From the NCBI RefSeq assembly GCF_028867935.1, contig NZ_JAPQNS010000001.1, forward strand, positions 992,001 through 1,056,000: 64,000 bases of DNA. Reading direction: 5' to 3'. Position numbers and translations under genes: made by a program. This DNA comes from Flavobacterium sp. SUN052 (GTDB taxonomy: Bacteria > Bacteroidota > Bacteroidia > Flavobacteriales > Flavobacteriaceae). Every line of letters starts with the position of its first letter. The stretch's first letter is position 1. Below are positions 34,463 through 43,045 of this stretch, in pieces. The notes beneath the pieces are model-generated. The model made no database searches. It was not told where the DNA came from and saw nothing but the letters and a program-made list of their open reading frames with translations.

Positions 34463-36889
34463 ATGCTACGAAACTACATAAAAATTGCCCTTCGGACCTT
34501 CAGGAAAGATACCACCTTCACCCTCATCAATGTGGTGGGGCTGGCTACTGGGTTAGCTGTGGCATTGCTCATTATCCAGTATGTACGGTTTGAACTGAGT
34601 TACGAGAACACCAACCCACTGGCTGATCGAATTGTGCGGCTCAGTATGGATTACTTGAACGGTGGTGCCGTGGACGCGCAGGATGCTGAAATGTACCCTC
34701 CGGTTGGGGCCAAAGCGAAACGGGAAATGAATGAGGTTGTCAACTACACCCGCGCTTATCCCGTAAATAACCGCAGTGCGACGATTCAGATTAGCGATAC
34801 CTATTACCTTATCGATAACGTTTATGCCGTCGACTCCTCCTTTTTCTCGATGTTTAATTGCCCCCTACTCCGGGGAAGTCGGAAAGACCTCTTTACCAAA
34901 CCGCATCAGGTTGTTCTGACGGAAACGATGGCATTGACTTACTTCAAGACGCTGGATGTGCTGGGCAAAACCCTGAAAATGTCGAAGCGAAAAGGCAGTG
35001 CGCTGTTGGAAATAGTGGGCGTAGTACCAAACAACCCGGTCAATACGCATCTGAAATTCAATATGCTCATCTCGTACCCAACAATGTTGTCGGACTTCGG
35101 GGAACGGGAAGACAATTGGAACAACAATAATACGTACACGTATGTACAACTAGCCAAGAATGCCACGTATGAAAGGTTTACCAAATCACTGGCGGCCTTT
35201 AGCGATCGATTGGTTAGAGAAAAGAAAATAACCAACGAGCAAGTAATCGGCCAGAAGATCAGTGACATTCACCTGTATTCACACAAGACCTTCGAAACTG
35301 AGCCAAACGGTGAAGCGCGGTCGGTGTATTTTCTGCTGGGCGTCGCGTTTCTAGTACTCCTGAGCGCCTTTGTCAACTACGTGAATCTGACCACGTCTAA
35401 AGCCCTCGACCGGGCTCGGGAAATTGGTATGAGAAAGGTAGTTGGCTCCACCCAGAACCAGATAAGAACCCAGATTTTTACGGAAACTATTCTGATCAAT
35501 ATCGTTGCCGGGGGGCTGGCGGTGGGGTTGGTGGCCGCCCTACGGTCGGTGTTTGTTGAGGTGGCTGGCCTGCCCGATGGCTTTACTGTGTTTCGGGACG
35601 CCTTTTTCTGGGAAAGCCTGGGTGCGTTTTTAGTATTGAGTATTTGCCTGTCAGGGTTTTATCCGGCTTTTATCCTGTCGTCCTTCGATCCGGTTGTGGT
35701 GCTCAAAGGCAACTTTTCACGCTCCGTCAAAGGGACACTGCTGCGCAAGTCGCTGGTGGTTTTGCAGTTTACGATTACTATCATTCTGCTGGTGCAAACG
35801 TTCGCCGTTTACCAGCAGGTCAACTTTTTACGGGACCAAAATTTAGGTCTAGCTATTGATCATACGCTGGTTGTAAAAGCTCCGGTGGGAAGCAACGCCC
35901 AACAGGATTATGGTGCGTTTCGGCAGATGTTGCTCGATCAATCACAAGTAAAATCGGTATCCGTTTCCGGCACCGTACCGGGTCTGGGATCGGTGCAGAT
36001 GGGTACCACAACGGGTATCAATCTGTCGGAGGCCGTCAAGAAAACCTATTACAATTATTACCTGACTGAAATAGACACCTCGTTCTTCGACCTGATGGGC
36101 ATTAAGTTACTGGCGGGGAAAAACTTTGATGCCACCACCCGGCCGGGCTTTCAGGATACAACAAATCGGCAACTTATTGTCAATGAGGAGACCATTCGGC
36201 TTTGGGAAATACCCACGCCCGCAGCGGCTATTGGCAAGCGGGTTGACCTCTGGGGACATAAGGCGACAATTCGGGGCGTTGTGAAAAATTACCATTACGA
36301 ATCGCCGAAGGCAGCTCATATTCCGATCGTACACGTGTACTCGCCCAATTTCGATTCGTTTGCCAGCGTGAAGTTTGCGGGCGGAAACACGGGTGAGCAA
36401 CTGGCAACGCTGAAGAAGGTATACGAAGCCAATTTCCCCCATTCGCCGTTTAGCTATTTCTTCATGGACAGTGAGTACGACAAGCAATACAAAGCTGACG
36501 ACCGCTTTCAGCAGGTGTTTGGTGCCCTGACGGGCTTTGCCATTCTGATCTCCTGTCTAGGGCTTTTTGGCCTGGCTACGTTTACCGTTTCCAAACGCAC
36601 GAAGGAAATTGGCATTCGTAAAGTTATTGGGGCCAGCACCACCAACCTGATGCTTTTACTCTCCAAAGATTTCATCAGAACGGTTCTGCTATCTATCCTG
36701 ATTGGCCTGCCCATTACCTACTTCATTGTCAAAAACTGGCTGGCTAATTATGCCGCCCGAATCGAGCTAAGCTGGTGGCTTTTTGCCCTACCTGCCCTGG
36801 TGGTGATGGTATTGGTACTAGTGTCCATTGGCAGTAAAACGGTGGCTACCGCCCTCATGAATCCCGTTAAATCTTTACGTTCCGAGTAG
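34463..36889 (+). CDS. Duplicated FtsX/MacB-type permease, second gene of four-permease operon
   Basis: 808 residues, prefix-less (MLRNYIKIALRTFRKDTTF). The membrane segment LVLLSAFVNYVNLTTSKALD and EIGMRKVVGSTQ mark the first FtsX core, and EIGIRKVIGAS the second; the tail is NPVKSLRSE. This copy is the most diverged of the four in the run: it uses VNYVNLTTSKA where the others have FINLATAQA, and the last helices read LPALVVMVLVLVSIGSKTV rather than the usual ALLTVSFQS. Gaps on either side are 13 bp, so it is surely co-transcribed. Its periplasmic loops may bind a different partner from its neighbours. Confidence 0.92.
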   Translation: MLRNYIKIALRTFRKDTTFTLINVVGLATGLAVALLIIQYVRFELSYENTNPLADRIVRLSMDYLNGGAVDAQDAEMYPPVGAKAKREMNEVVNYTRAYPVNNRSATIQISDTYYLIDNVYAVDSSFFSMFNCPLLRGSRKDLFTKPHQVVLTETMALTYFKTLDVLGKTLKMSKRKGSALLEIVGVVPNNPVNTHLKFNMLISYPTMLSDFGEREDNWNNNNTYTYVQLAKNATYERFTKSLAAFSDRLVREKKITNEQVIGQKISDIHLYSHKTFETEPNGEARSVYFLLGVAFLVLLSAFVNYVNLTTSKALDRAREIGMRKVVGSTQNQIRTQIFTETILINIVAGGLAVGLVAALRSVFVEVAGLPDGFTVFRDAFFWESLGAFLVLSICLSGFYPAFILSSFDPVVVLKGNFSRSVKGTLLRKSLVVLQFTITIILLVQTFAVYQQVNFLRDQNLGLAIDHTLVVKAPVGSNAQQDYGAFRQMLLDQSQVKSVSVSGTVPGLGSVQMGTTTGINLSEAVKKTYYNYYLTEIDTSFFDLMGIKLLAGKNFDATTRPGFQDTTNRQLIVNEETIRLWEIPTPAAAIGKRVDLWGHKATIRGVVKNYHYESPKAAHIPIVHVYSPNFDSFASVKFAGGNTGEQLATLKKVYEANFPHSPFSYFFMDSEYDKQYKADDRFQQVFGALTGFAILISCLGLFGLATFTVSKRTKEIGIRKVIGASTTNLMLLLSKDFIRTVLLSILIGLPITYFIVKNWLANYAARIELSWWLFALPALVVMVLVLVSIGSKTVATALMNPVKSLRSE

Positions 36890-36902
36890 ATACCAACAAT
36901 AA

Positions 36903-39353
36903 ATGCTACGAAACTATTTCACCACCGCCTTCCGCGCTCTGAAGCGCAACTGGAACTACTCGACCATCAATGTATTGGGATTGACCCTGGGTCTGGCGAG
37001 CTGTTTGCTCTTGTTCGTAGCCGTCCGCTACGAACTGAGCTTCGACAAGCACAACAAAAACGCCGACCGCATTTACCGGATGCTGGGTAGCGACAAAACC
37101 GCGACGGAAGATAAACCCGGTGTGGGAATCACATTTCCGGCCCTGGCTGCGCTCCGTACTGAATTTCCGGAGCTGAAACACCAGCTCACTATGGTTAGTC
37201 AGGTTCGGTCGGCAGTGGTATCGGTAGGTGGCCCGACTGGTACCGACAAGAAGCGATTTCAAGAAACGAACAATGTAATTGCGTTTGCCGAGCCGGAGTA
37301 TTTTAATCTATTCGATTACACATGGGAAAAAGGCAGTCCGCAAACGGCACTTGCGAACCCCAACACGGTGGTGCTTACTGATCGAATTGCCCACAAATAT
37401 TTTGGCGATACCAACCTGATGGGTAAAACCATTCGGCTTGACAACAAGATGGATTTTGTGGTAACGGGCATTGTGCAGGCTCCACTGGCTACCACCAGCA
37501 TGCCCTTTGATGTGTTTCTGGCGCATGCTTCTATTCTGGCTTATGGCAATACATCGCCCCCAGACGATTGGAAATCAACCTATAGCGGGGCTCAAATTTA
37601 CATGATGCTGCCTCCAACTACGGCAAATGCGGAGTCTCAAGTCGCCAGGATCGAGCGTCAGCTGGTTGGCTTTGTCAAAAAATACCACGACCCGGAGGAT
37701 GCCCAGAAGCTGAAATACGTTTTACAGCCCCTGACCGATATACACTTCGCCACCAACACCTCAAATTTTGCCCAGCGCAGTATCAGTATCGAAATGATTT
37801 GGGCGATGGTGCTGATCGGGCTGTTTATTCTGGTAACGGCCTGTATTAACTTTATCAATCTGGCAACGGCTCAGGCTATTCGCCGGTCAAGGGAAGTGGG
37901 CGTTCGGAAAGTGTTGGGAAGTACCCGGGGGCAACTGGTGCGGCAGTTTCTGGGCGAAACCGGCGTGTTGACGGGCATAGCGGTGGTAATGGCGTTGGTG
38001 GTAGCTCAAGCGTCGCTCCCTTATGTAGGTGACTTGCTGAATATTACGCCAGGTGCAGTGACCTTGTTGAGCCCCCTGGTACTTGGCTTTTTGGTAAGCT
38101 TAGGCGTGCTGACAACGGTGCTGGCGGGTTTTTATCCTGCCCTGGTGTTGTCGGGTTATCAGCCGATTTTAGCCCTTAAAGGCCGGGTTCAGGCAACGGC
38201 AGCGGGTAACTATTTCACCCTCCGCCGGGGGTTGATTGTTGGGCAGTTTGCCATTTCTCAGATCCTGATCATCGGGACTATTATCGCTTATAGTCAGATG
38301 GAGTTTTTCCGCTCTGTCGATTTGGGCTACAACCGGGATGCCGTCTTGACCGTTTCGTTACCTCAAAATGAGCCGGGTCAGCTGGAGAATTTACGGGCTA
38401 AGCTCACCAGTGAGCCGGGCGTAAAGTCGCTCAGTTTCGGCATGAGCAGCCCCTCCGCTAAAAATAACTGGACCACGAGTTTTCGATTTGAAAATGACGA
38501 CAAAGATCCCGGTTATGGTGTTGTGATGCGCCCCGCCGACACGGCCTATGTTCGTACGTATGGCCTGAAACTGCTGGCCGGACGAATGTATCAACCTGCC
38601 GATTCCATCCGGGAGCTAGTGATCAACGAGACGTTTATGAAACGGCTGGGATTTCAAAAGCCCGAACAGGTGATTGGAAAGCAGATGGCGGTGGCTGGCG
38701 GGACCGTAAAAAAACCAATTGTGGGCGTGGTGAAAGATTTTAATATGTTTTCATTGCGGGATAAAGTCGAGCCAAGCGTGTTGACTACCCAGCGGGGAAA
38801 CTACGTTTCAATGGCCATCAAACTATCGACCGCAGAGGGTAGGACCAAGACCATCAGTCAACTCTTGAATCGAGTCGAAACGGCCTGGACAGCAACCTAT
38901 CCTGAGTTTGTTTTCTCCTACGAATTTCTGGACGAAACACTCGCCAACTTCTACAAGAGCGAAGAAAAACTGTATTCATTACTTCAGTTACTGGCGGTCA
39001 TTGCCATTTTCATTGGTTGCCTGGGGCTTTACGGGGTAGTTGCGTTTATGGCTGAAACCCGCACCAAAGAAGTGGGTATTCGCAAAGTGCTGGGTGCGTC
39101 CACGGCCCACATCTTCAGCCTGTTTTCGGTCGATTTTGTCCGGCTCGTGCTGGTTGCCCTGGTGTTGAGTTCACCCGTTGCCTGGTATGTGATGAATAGC
39201 TGGCTGAAGGACTTTGCCTACAAAATTGACATCGAGTGGTGGGTGTTTGCGCTGGCGGGATTGGTGGCCGTGGGTATTGCCTTGTTGACGGTCAGTTTTC
39301 AGAGTATAAAAGCGGCTTTGACTAACCCGGTGACGAGTTTGCGAAGTGAGTAA
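36903..39353 (+). CDS. Duplicated FtsX/MacB-type permease, third gene of four-permease operon
   Basis: 816 residues, prefix-less (MLRNYFTTAFRALKRNWNY). First FtsX core with REVGVRKVLGSTRG, second with KEVGIRKVLGAST, tail NPVTSLRSE (Thr instead of Lys, shared with the next gene). The first half includes FILVTACINFINLATAQAIR, like the members at 6804 and 32065. It starts 13 bp after the previous stop. Its final stretch FAYKIDIEWWVFALAG is almost identical to that of the first permease in the window (ending 2338), while the periplasmic regions differ widely, so the membrane ends are under shared constraint or exchange by gene conversion. Confidence 0.93.
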   Translation: MLRNYFTTAFRALKRNWNYSTINVLGLTLGLASCLLLFVAVRYELSFDKHNKNADRIYRMLGSDKTATEDKPGVGITFPALAALRTEFPELKHQLTMVSQVRSAVVSVGGPTGTDKKRFQETNNVIAFAEPEYFNLFDYTWEKGSPQTALANPNTVVLTDRIAHKYFGDTNLMGKTIRLDNKMDFVVTGIVQAPLATTSMPFDVFLAHASILAYGNTSPPDDWKSTYSGAQIYMMLPPTTANAESQVARIERQLVGFVKKYHDPEDAQKLKYVLQPLTDIHFATNTSNFAQRSISIEMIWAMVLIGLFILVTACINFINLATAQAIRRSREVGVRKVLGSTRGQLVRQFLGETGVLTGIAVVMALVVAQASLPYVGDLLNITPGAVTLLSPLVLGFLVSLGVLTTVLAGFYPALVLSGYQPILALKGRVQATAAGNYFTLRRGLIVGQFAISQILIIGTIIAYSQMEFFRSVDLGYNRDAVLTVSLPQNEPGQLENLRAKLTSEPGVKSLSFGMSSPSAKNNWTTSFRFENDDKDPGYGVVMRPADTAYVRTYGLKLLAGRMYQPADSIRELVINETFMKRLGFQKPEQVIGKQMAVAGGTVKKPIVGVVKDFNMFSLRDKVEPSVLTTQRGNYVSMAIKLSTAEGRTKTISQLLNRVETAWTATYPEFVFSYEFLDETLANFYKSEEKLYSLLQLLAVIAIFIGCLGLYGVVAFMAETRTKEVGIRKVLGASTAHIFSLFSVDFVRLVLVALVLSSPVAWYVMNSWLKDFAYKIDIEWWVFALAGLVAVGIALLTVSFQSIKAALTNPVTSLRSE

Positions 39354-39388
39354 TTTACTATATTGCTTTCTCCCTTCGCTCGTCTCCT

Positions 39389-41818
39389 ATGCTGACCAAT
39401 TACGTAAAGATTGCCTGGCGTTCCCTCGTTCATCAACGGTTATACAGTTTGCTCAACATTACCGGTTTGGCACTGGGGCTGGCAACCTGTGGTTTGCTGG
39501 TTCAATACGTCCGGTTCGAAAAGAGCTATGATCGGGTAGCGCTCGACCAGGTAGAGGAGAAACCCGTTTATCGGGTTGAAAGTCTGTTTTACGGGGCTGG
39601 TCATAAATCGGATCACTGGGCGACGAGTACCAACGGATGCGCCCCGGCAATGAAAGCCAGCTTCCCCGAAGTGGAAAACTTCACCCGCATTGCCTGGCGC
39701 AACGCTGAGCGGGTTGTCCGATATACTAATCTGAAGTACCGCGAAAAGCACGTTTGCCTGGCCGATTCCAACTTCTTTACCTTTTTCGATTACCCCGTGC
39801 TGCTGGGTGACCGTCGGACGTTTCTGAACGAACCGAACACCGTTGTCCTGTCTGCATCAACGAGCAAGAAGTATTTCGGTGGCCAAAATCCACTTGGTAA
39901 AACACTGAAAATAAGTACCCTTTCGCAGGAACTTACGTGCCAGGTTACAGGTGTTTTCGCGGATATTCCTGTCAACTCAACTATGCAGTTCGACATGCTG
40001 ATTTCGGGACGAACAGCATCATCCCGGTACTGGCACTACTGGTATCAGCACTCCAGCTATACGTTTGTTCAACTCAAACCGAACACCGATCCCGGTCGCC
40101 TTGAAGCCAAGTTTCCAGCCCTGGCCGAGAAATACAAAACGGAGGCCAGTATGCGGGATGTTACGTGGGGGATCAAACTGGTTCCGATACAGGACCTGCA
40201 CCTTAACCCCGCTACGCCAAACGAGGTTGAAGTGAAAGGCAACCGGACCGTGGTCCAGTTCCTGTTCATTATTGCACTGGTTATTCTGCTGATCAGCTGG
40301 GTAAACTATAGCAACTTGACCACGGCGCGGGTAATGCACCGGGCCAAAGAAGCAGGTATCCGACGCATGATTGGCTCCACCCGCCGGATGCTGCTGGCGC
40401 AGTTTGTGGTCGAGTCGATGTTGGTTCATACCATTGCGCTGATCGTTGCTATTCCGGTTGTGCTCCTGGCTACGCAATGGCTTCCTGACTCGCTGCATCT
40501 CCAGGCTGCCCAAAGCGTATGGACCGAGCCCCTGGTTGTGATTGGGTTTCTGGCTCTGTGGCTGGTTGGTATGCTGGTCACGGGTGTGTACCCGGCTTTT
40601 GTGCTGTTACGAACTTCGCCTTCTGCGGTACTCAAAGGCAATGCGAAAGTGTTGGGAACTGGACAGCCGTTGCGGCAAGGGCTGGTGGTGGTGCAGTTTA
40701 TGATTTCGGTGATACTGATAGTGAGTACGCTGGTCGTGTATCGGCAAACGGCGTACATGATGGGGCAGCGGCCGGGGGTGTTAACGGATCAGGTTGTGGT
40801 ACTCAAATCACCCGTAACCACGCCTGATTATGCCAGTAAAGTTGAGCTATTGAAAAAGCGCATTGGTGCGCTGGCGGGCGTATCGGCCGTTACGGGGTCG
40901 GGCTCCGTGCCGGGTAAAGAGGTGGGGCAATTTCTGGCCAATCGCCGGTTCGAAGCGCAGACTGCCAACAACCGGCTTTTCGAAATGCTGAAAGTCGACT
41001 TCGAATTCATGCCTACCTATGGATTACGTATTGTGGCCGGTCGCGGGTTCGACAAAACACGGCCAGCTGATTCTACGGCACTGGTGCTCAACGAATCGGC
41101 GGTGAAGCAGTTTGGCTTTACGTCCATCCAACAGGCCATTGGTCAGAAAATAGCGCTGGAAACAACGCCTAACCAGGCCAGCGAGATTATTGGTGTCGTG
41201 CAGGACTACCACCAACAGTCGCTGCACCAGCTGTTTACGCCCCTCGTATTGTTTATGGACCCGGCTTTCCCCTGGATTCCGACCAGTTTCTATTCCATTA
41301 AGTTCCGCGCCAATAAGCCTCAGCAGTTACTCGCCCAAGTCGAAACCATCTGGAGTGAACTCTTCCCCGAATCGTCGCTGGACTATTTCTTTCTGGATGA
41401 TTTCTACGCCCGGCAGTACGAGTCCGACAGGCAGTACAGCTTTCTGTTCACGCTGTTTGCGGGCATTGCCATCTTTATTGCCTGTCTGGGTTTATTTGGT
41501 CTGGCTACGTTCAGCGCTCAGCAACGCACCAAAGAAATTGGGGTTCGGAAAGTGTTAGGGGCCAGCGTAGCCAGTCTCGTTACGCTACTCTCCAAAGATG
41601 TGGTCAAGCTGGTACTGATTGCCATTGTTATTGCTACCCCGCTGGCCTGGTGGGCCATGAGCAAATGGCTGGCCGATTTCGCCTACAAGATTGATATGGC
41701 CTGGTGGATGTTCGCCCTGGCGGGTTTACTAGCCGTTGCCATCGCCCTACTCACCGTTAGTTTCCAGAGTATCAAAGCAGCCCTGGCCAACCCGGTGACC
41801 AGTTTGCGGAGTGAGTGA
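39389..41818 (+). CDS. Duplicated FtsX/MacB-type permease, last gene of four-permease operon
   Basis: 809 residues, prefix-less (MLTNYVKIAWRSLVHQRLY). The first FtsX core is atypical: VILLISWVNYSNLTTARVMH and EAGIRRMIGSTRR, where other copies have E[IV]G[IV]RK; the second core is standard (EIGVRKVLGAS). Tail NPVTSLRSE. Loss of the canonical Lys/Val pattern in the first coupling motif may mean that half no longer contacts an ATPase in the usual way. The 35-bp gap before it is larger than the other two in the run but contains no terminator. No terminator is seen between its stop and the PA14-OmpA gene, 84 bp away. Confidence 0.92.
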   Translation: MLTNYVKIAWRSLVHQRLYSLLNITGLALGLATCGLLVQYVRFEKSYDRVALDQVEEKPVYRVESLFYGAGHKSDHWATSTNGCAPAMKASFPEVENFTRIAWRNAERVVRYTNLKYREKHVCLADSNFFTFFDYPVLLGDRRTFLNEPNTVVLSASTSKKYFGGQNPLGKTLKISTLSQELTCQVTGVFADIPVNSTMQFDMLISGRTASSRYWHYWYQHSSYTFVQLKPNTDPGRLEAKFPALAEKYKTEASMRDVTWGIKLVPIQDLHLNPATPNEVEVKGNRTVVQFLFIIALVILLISWVNYSNLTTARVMHRAKEAGIRRMIGSTRRMLLAQFVVESMLVHTIALIVAIPVVLLATQWLPDSLHLQAAQSVWTEPLVVIGFLALWLVGMLVTGVYPAFVLLRTSPSAVLKGNAKVLGTGQPLRQGLVVVQFMISVILIVSTLVVYRQTAYMMGQRPGVLTDQVVVLKSPVTTPDYASKVELLKKRIGALAGVSAVTGSGSVPGKEVGQFLANRRFEAQTANNRLFEMLKVDFEFMPTYGLRIVAGRGFDKTRPADSTALVLNESAVKQFGFTSIQQAIGQKIALETTPNQASEIIGVVQDYHQQSLHQLFTPLVLFMDPAFPWIPTSFYSIKFRANKPQQLLAQVETIWSELFPESSLDYFFLDDFYARQYESDRQYSFLFTLFAGIAIFIACLGLFGLATFSAQQRTKEIGVRKVLGASVASLVTLLSKDVVKLVLIAIVIATPLAWWAMSKWLADFAYKIDMAWWMFALAGLLAVAIALLTVSFQSIKAALANPVTSLRSE

Positions 41819-41902
41819 GCGTATGATAGAGAAGCGGGTCAAGACGTACAGAATGGCTGATTTTGCCGTATCTTTTCTGATGATACTATACTCCGCTAGG
41901 TT

Positions 41903-43036
41903 ATGAATACGTCACGTCTGCTCCAACTGGCTATTGTCCTGCTCTTGACTAGCAGCAATGTGGTGGCGCAGTCCAACGTGGCCCAAGGGCTTAAAGGCGA
42001 GTACTACGCCGGTACAAACTTCGAGAAGAAGGTGTTCACGCGTATCGATCCTAACCTGAACTTCAACTGGCGCGGCAGACCTCCGGGGCCTGGGCTTGAT
42101 GATCAATATTACTCCGTGCGCTGGACGGGTAAGCTTTTGGCTCCCGTTTCGGGTCAGTATCGTTTCGCCGTTGATGTAGACGACGGTGTGCGGGTGTGGG
42201 TGGGTGGCAAAAAAATTATTGATGCCTGGGATTTACACGATAAGACAACTTTTGTCGGCACTGTAACACTACAATCAGGTCAATCGTATGACCTTCGGGT
42301 TGATTTCTTTAATGCTATTCTGGAAGGCGAAATCAAGCTTTACTGGACAAAGCCCGATGAAGTCAACCGGCTACTTAGTAGCCTGATCAACTCGAAAGGG
42401 TCTATTTTGTCTCAGCAATACCTAACCCTTCCAACGGCCCGCCCAGTTGCCAAACCTGTTACCCCTAAACCCGTTGCACCGGTTGTTGCCAAGCCAGCGT
42501 CGCCAACGGTTGCCGCTCGGAAACAACCCACGCCCGTTACGAAACGCCCTGTTGTAAAACCTGCGGTATCGCCTGCCAGATCAACTTCTCCAGTGGTCGT
42601 AGCGTCCCGTCCAGTAGCTTCGCCCGCAAAGCCCGTGACCGAAACAGTTAGTGCTGCATCGACCGTAAAACCTCCAGTTTTAGAAAATCTGAAGTCGGGC
42701 GAAACCGTGGTCCTTACGCAGGTCTGGTTCAACCAAAGCGAATATACCCTGCTCCCAGCTTCGTATGCCGAACTCGACAGACTGGTGCAAACCCTGAAAA
42801 AACAACCTGCTCTCCGCGTTGAGATTAGCGGCCATACCGACAATCTAGGCGATAAAAAGTTGAATCAGCAGTTGTCAGCGTATCGGGCCAAGGTGGTCGC
42901 TAATTACCTGATTCAACATGGCATTGCCGATGGTCGCGTCAGTGATAAGGGCTATGGCGACGCGCGGCCAATCAACGACAATACAACAGAAACAGGCCGG
43001 ATAGCCAATCGTCGGGTTGAGGTGAAAGTCTGGTAA
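41903..43036 (+). CDS. PA14 domain - Pro/Ala/Val linker - OmpA C-terminal domain protein
   Basis: 377 residues with a signal peptide (ends NVVAQ, about 23). Residues 27-165 form a PA14 beta-barrel (GLKGEYYAGTNFEKKVFTRI, YYSVRWTGKLLAPVSGQYRF, VWVGGKKIIDAW), a carbohydrate- or protein-binding fold. Residues 170-265 are a low-complexity linker of Pro, Val, Ala, Lys, Thr repeats. Residues 270-377 are an OmpA peptidoglycan-binding domain: VWFNQSEYTLLPASYAELDR, VEISGHTDN, NQQLSAYRAKVV and RIANRRVEV, with the expected Asp and Arg contacts. It probably ties a surface binding domain to peptidoglycan, spanning periplasm and outer membrane. It converges on the next gene with 9 bp between stops. Confidence 0.88.
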   Translation: MNTSRLLQLAIVLLLTSSNVVAQSNVAQGLKGEYYAGTNFEKKVFTRIDPNLNFNWRGRPPGPGLDDQYYSVRWTGKLLAPVSGQYRFAVDVDDGVRVWVGGKKIIDAWDLHDKTTFVGTVTLQSGQSYDLRVDFFNAILEGEIKLYWTKPDEVNRLLSSLINSKGSILSQQYLTLPTARPVAKPVTPKPVAPVVAKPASPTVAARKQPTPVTKRPVVKPAVSPARSTSPVVVASRPVASPAKPVTETVSAASTVKPPVLENLKSGETVVLTQVWFNQSEYTLLPASYAELDRLVQTLKKQPALRVEISGHTDNLGDKKLNQQLSAYRAKVVANYLIQHGIADGRVSDKGYGDARPINDNTTETGRIANRRVEVKVW

Positions 43037-43045
43037 TGCTGGTGC

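Noticed and set aside
1..41818. C-terminal NPVKSLRSE as a new sorting tag of the permeases
   Set aside because: MacB-family permeases commonly end in a similar NPxxALRxE pattern, and the solitary permease here ends LDPVEAIRRE; it is a family hallmark rather than a new tag.
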